64,000 bases of DNA, taken from positions 186,001-250,000 of the forward strand of contig VAXW01000002.1 of assembly GCA_005884115.1 (NCBI GenBank), written 5' to 3'. The position numbers and the translations under genes were made by a program. Below are positions 63,375 to 64,000 of this stretch, one piece after another. Origin of the DNA: Actinomycetota bacterium (GTDB lineage: Bacteria > Actinomycetota > Thermoleophilia > Solirubrobacterales > Solirubrobacteraceae). Positions within the stretch are counted from its first letter, which is position 1, and each line of letters starts with the position of its first letter. A model generated the notes under the pieces. It saw only the letters and a program-made list of their open reading frames with translations. It ran no database searches and had not been told where the DNA came from.

Positions 63375-64000
63375 TTAGGAAGACGCTGGAGTCTTCGGCC
63401 TGGCAGGTGATCGAGGCGAGCTTGGGCGAGCGGCGCTGCGCGCACGCCCCGCGGGCCCGACGCTCGCCGGCTGACCTTCGCGCTGCTCCTCGTGCGCACG
63501 CCTTGTCTGCGCCTTGTCCACGTACATGGCGGCGTCAGCGTGCCTGACGAGCGCCGCAATCGTGGATCCGTCGTCGGGAAAGAGGCCACTGCCCACGCTT
63601 GCCCCTATGCGGACCTGCACGTCGCCGAGGCGGAGGGCCTCTCCGAAAACGGCGCGCACGCGCGCCTCCGCGGCTCGCACCTGGTCCCGCGACTCGATCT
63701 CGGTGAGAATGATCGCGAACTCGTCGCCACCGAAACGCGCGATCGAGTCGGCGGCCCGCGTCGTTGCCTGCAAGCGCCTGGCCACCTCGCGGATCAGTTC
63801 ATCGCCCGCGTCGTGCCCGTACAGGTCGTTGACGTCCTTGAAGCCGTTTAGGTCGACGAACAGGAGTCCCATGCGCGTCTCTCCCGACTCCGCAATCGCG
63901 AGGATAGTGTCGATCCTCTGCCTGAAGCCGACGCGGTTGAGGAGCCCGGTGAGCCCGTCGTGGTTGGCCCTGAACTCGAGCGTGTCCACGAGCTGGCCGT
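63375..64000 (-). CDS. GGDEF-domain protein, N-terminus off the window
   Basis: The frame enters from the right edge (GQLVDTLEFRANHDGLTGLL). It has MGLLFVDLNGFKDVNDLYGH, ADSIARFGGDEFAIILTEIE with the active GGDEF signature, and VRIGASVGSGLFPDDGSTIA. The domain is complete and the signature keeps Gly-Gly-Asp-Glu-Phe, so it can probably make cyclic di-GMP. The I-site R-x-x-D is present as ESRDQV only in a weak form. About 40 residues of Pro/Arg/Ser end the protein. N-terminal sensory domains are not visible here. Confidence 0.85.
   Translation of the reverse strand, partial: GQLVDTLEFRANHDGLTGLLNRVGFRQRIDTILAIAESGETRMGLLFVDLNGFKDVNDLYGHDAGDELIREVARRLQATTRAADSIARFGGDEFAIILTEIESRDQVRAAEARVRAVFGEALRLGDVQVRIGASVGSGLFPDDGSTIAALVRHADAAMYVDKAQTRRAHEEQREGQPASVGPAGRARSAARPSSPRSPARPKTPASS

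Noticed and set aside
1..64000. CRISPR array, rRNA or intact tRNA
   Set aside because: No regularly spaced direct repeats and no rRNA or complete tRNA cloverleaf were found on reading the window.

Overview
The window is GC-rich DNA, densely packed with genes that often overlap by a few bases. GTG and TTG starts are common, a lipobox-type phosphate-binding protein is present, and stand-alone PhoU, Ppk1 and ECF42 modules occur. This fits a high-GC Gram-positive actinobacterium. The mix of gene families suggests a soil lineage such as the Thermoleophilia/Solirubrobacterales, but that placement is an inference and was not tested by alignment.

Region 1 (1 to about 28 kb) is a surface-polysaccharide locus. 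It holds about nine intact glycosyltransferases, six intact PAPS-type sulfotransferases in two families, an FkbM methyltransferase, a fused ABC exporter, a Wzy/O-antigen-ligase-like membrane protein, a Wzz/tyrosine-kinase-like chain-length protein and a polyprenyl-phosphate sugar transferase. Together these suggest a lipid-linked, polymerised and probably sulfated glycan. The left flank is worn. It contains a frameshifted dedA and a frameshifted marR, a 3' tRNA-Ala fragment that looks like an attachment site, a decayed glycosyltransferase and an IS1380-type transposase remnant. The most unusual feature is the way the larger sulfotransferase family is chained to the next gene. In five of six paralogs the next gene's ATG lies inside the codons for the conserved C-terminal Gly/Arg-Tyr-Asp, always with a 17-base overlap. 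The one paralog without a chained successor uses TAC instead of TAT.

Region 2 (28.5 to 40.1 kb) is housekeeping for arsenic and phosphate. arsR-arsM has a near-consensus, possibly leaderless promoter. A DUF47 PhoU-like gene and a receiver-less winged-helix regulator precede pstS-pstC-pstA-pstB-phoU. These are followed by a Pho-box-preceded response regulator, sixA and ppk1. No histidine kinase is seen.

Region 3 (40.1 to 44.1 kb) is a second small sulfotransferase island: FkbM plus two chained sulfotransferases of lower GC. It lies between a 3' remnant of a peroxiredoxin gene and an intact peroxiredoxin paralog.

Region 4 (44.1 to 64 kb) is a more ordinary chromosome. It has a beta-propeller lipoprotein, a methyltransferase, YqgE, a large unknown membrane protein and a zinc-uptake operon (ATPase, two permeases, Zur) with a palindrome inside its promoter. 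It continues with BipA/TypA, a class III aminotransferase, two secreted PF04185 phosphoesterases, an ECF42 sigma factor with its DGPF/YCII partner, a methyltransferase, a cupin, an alpha/beta hydrolase, a degenerate metallo-beta-lactamase-like protein and the C-terminal part of a GGDEF protein that runs off the right edge. No rRNA, intact tRNA or CRISPR array was seen.
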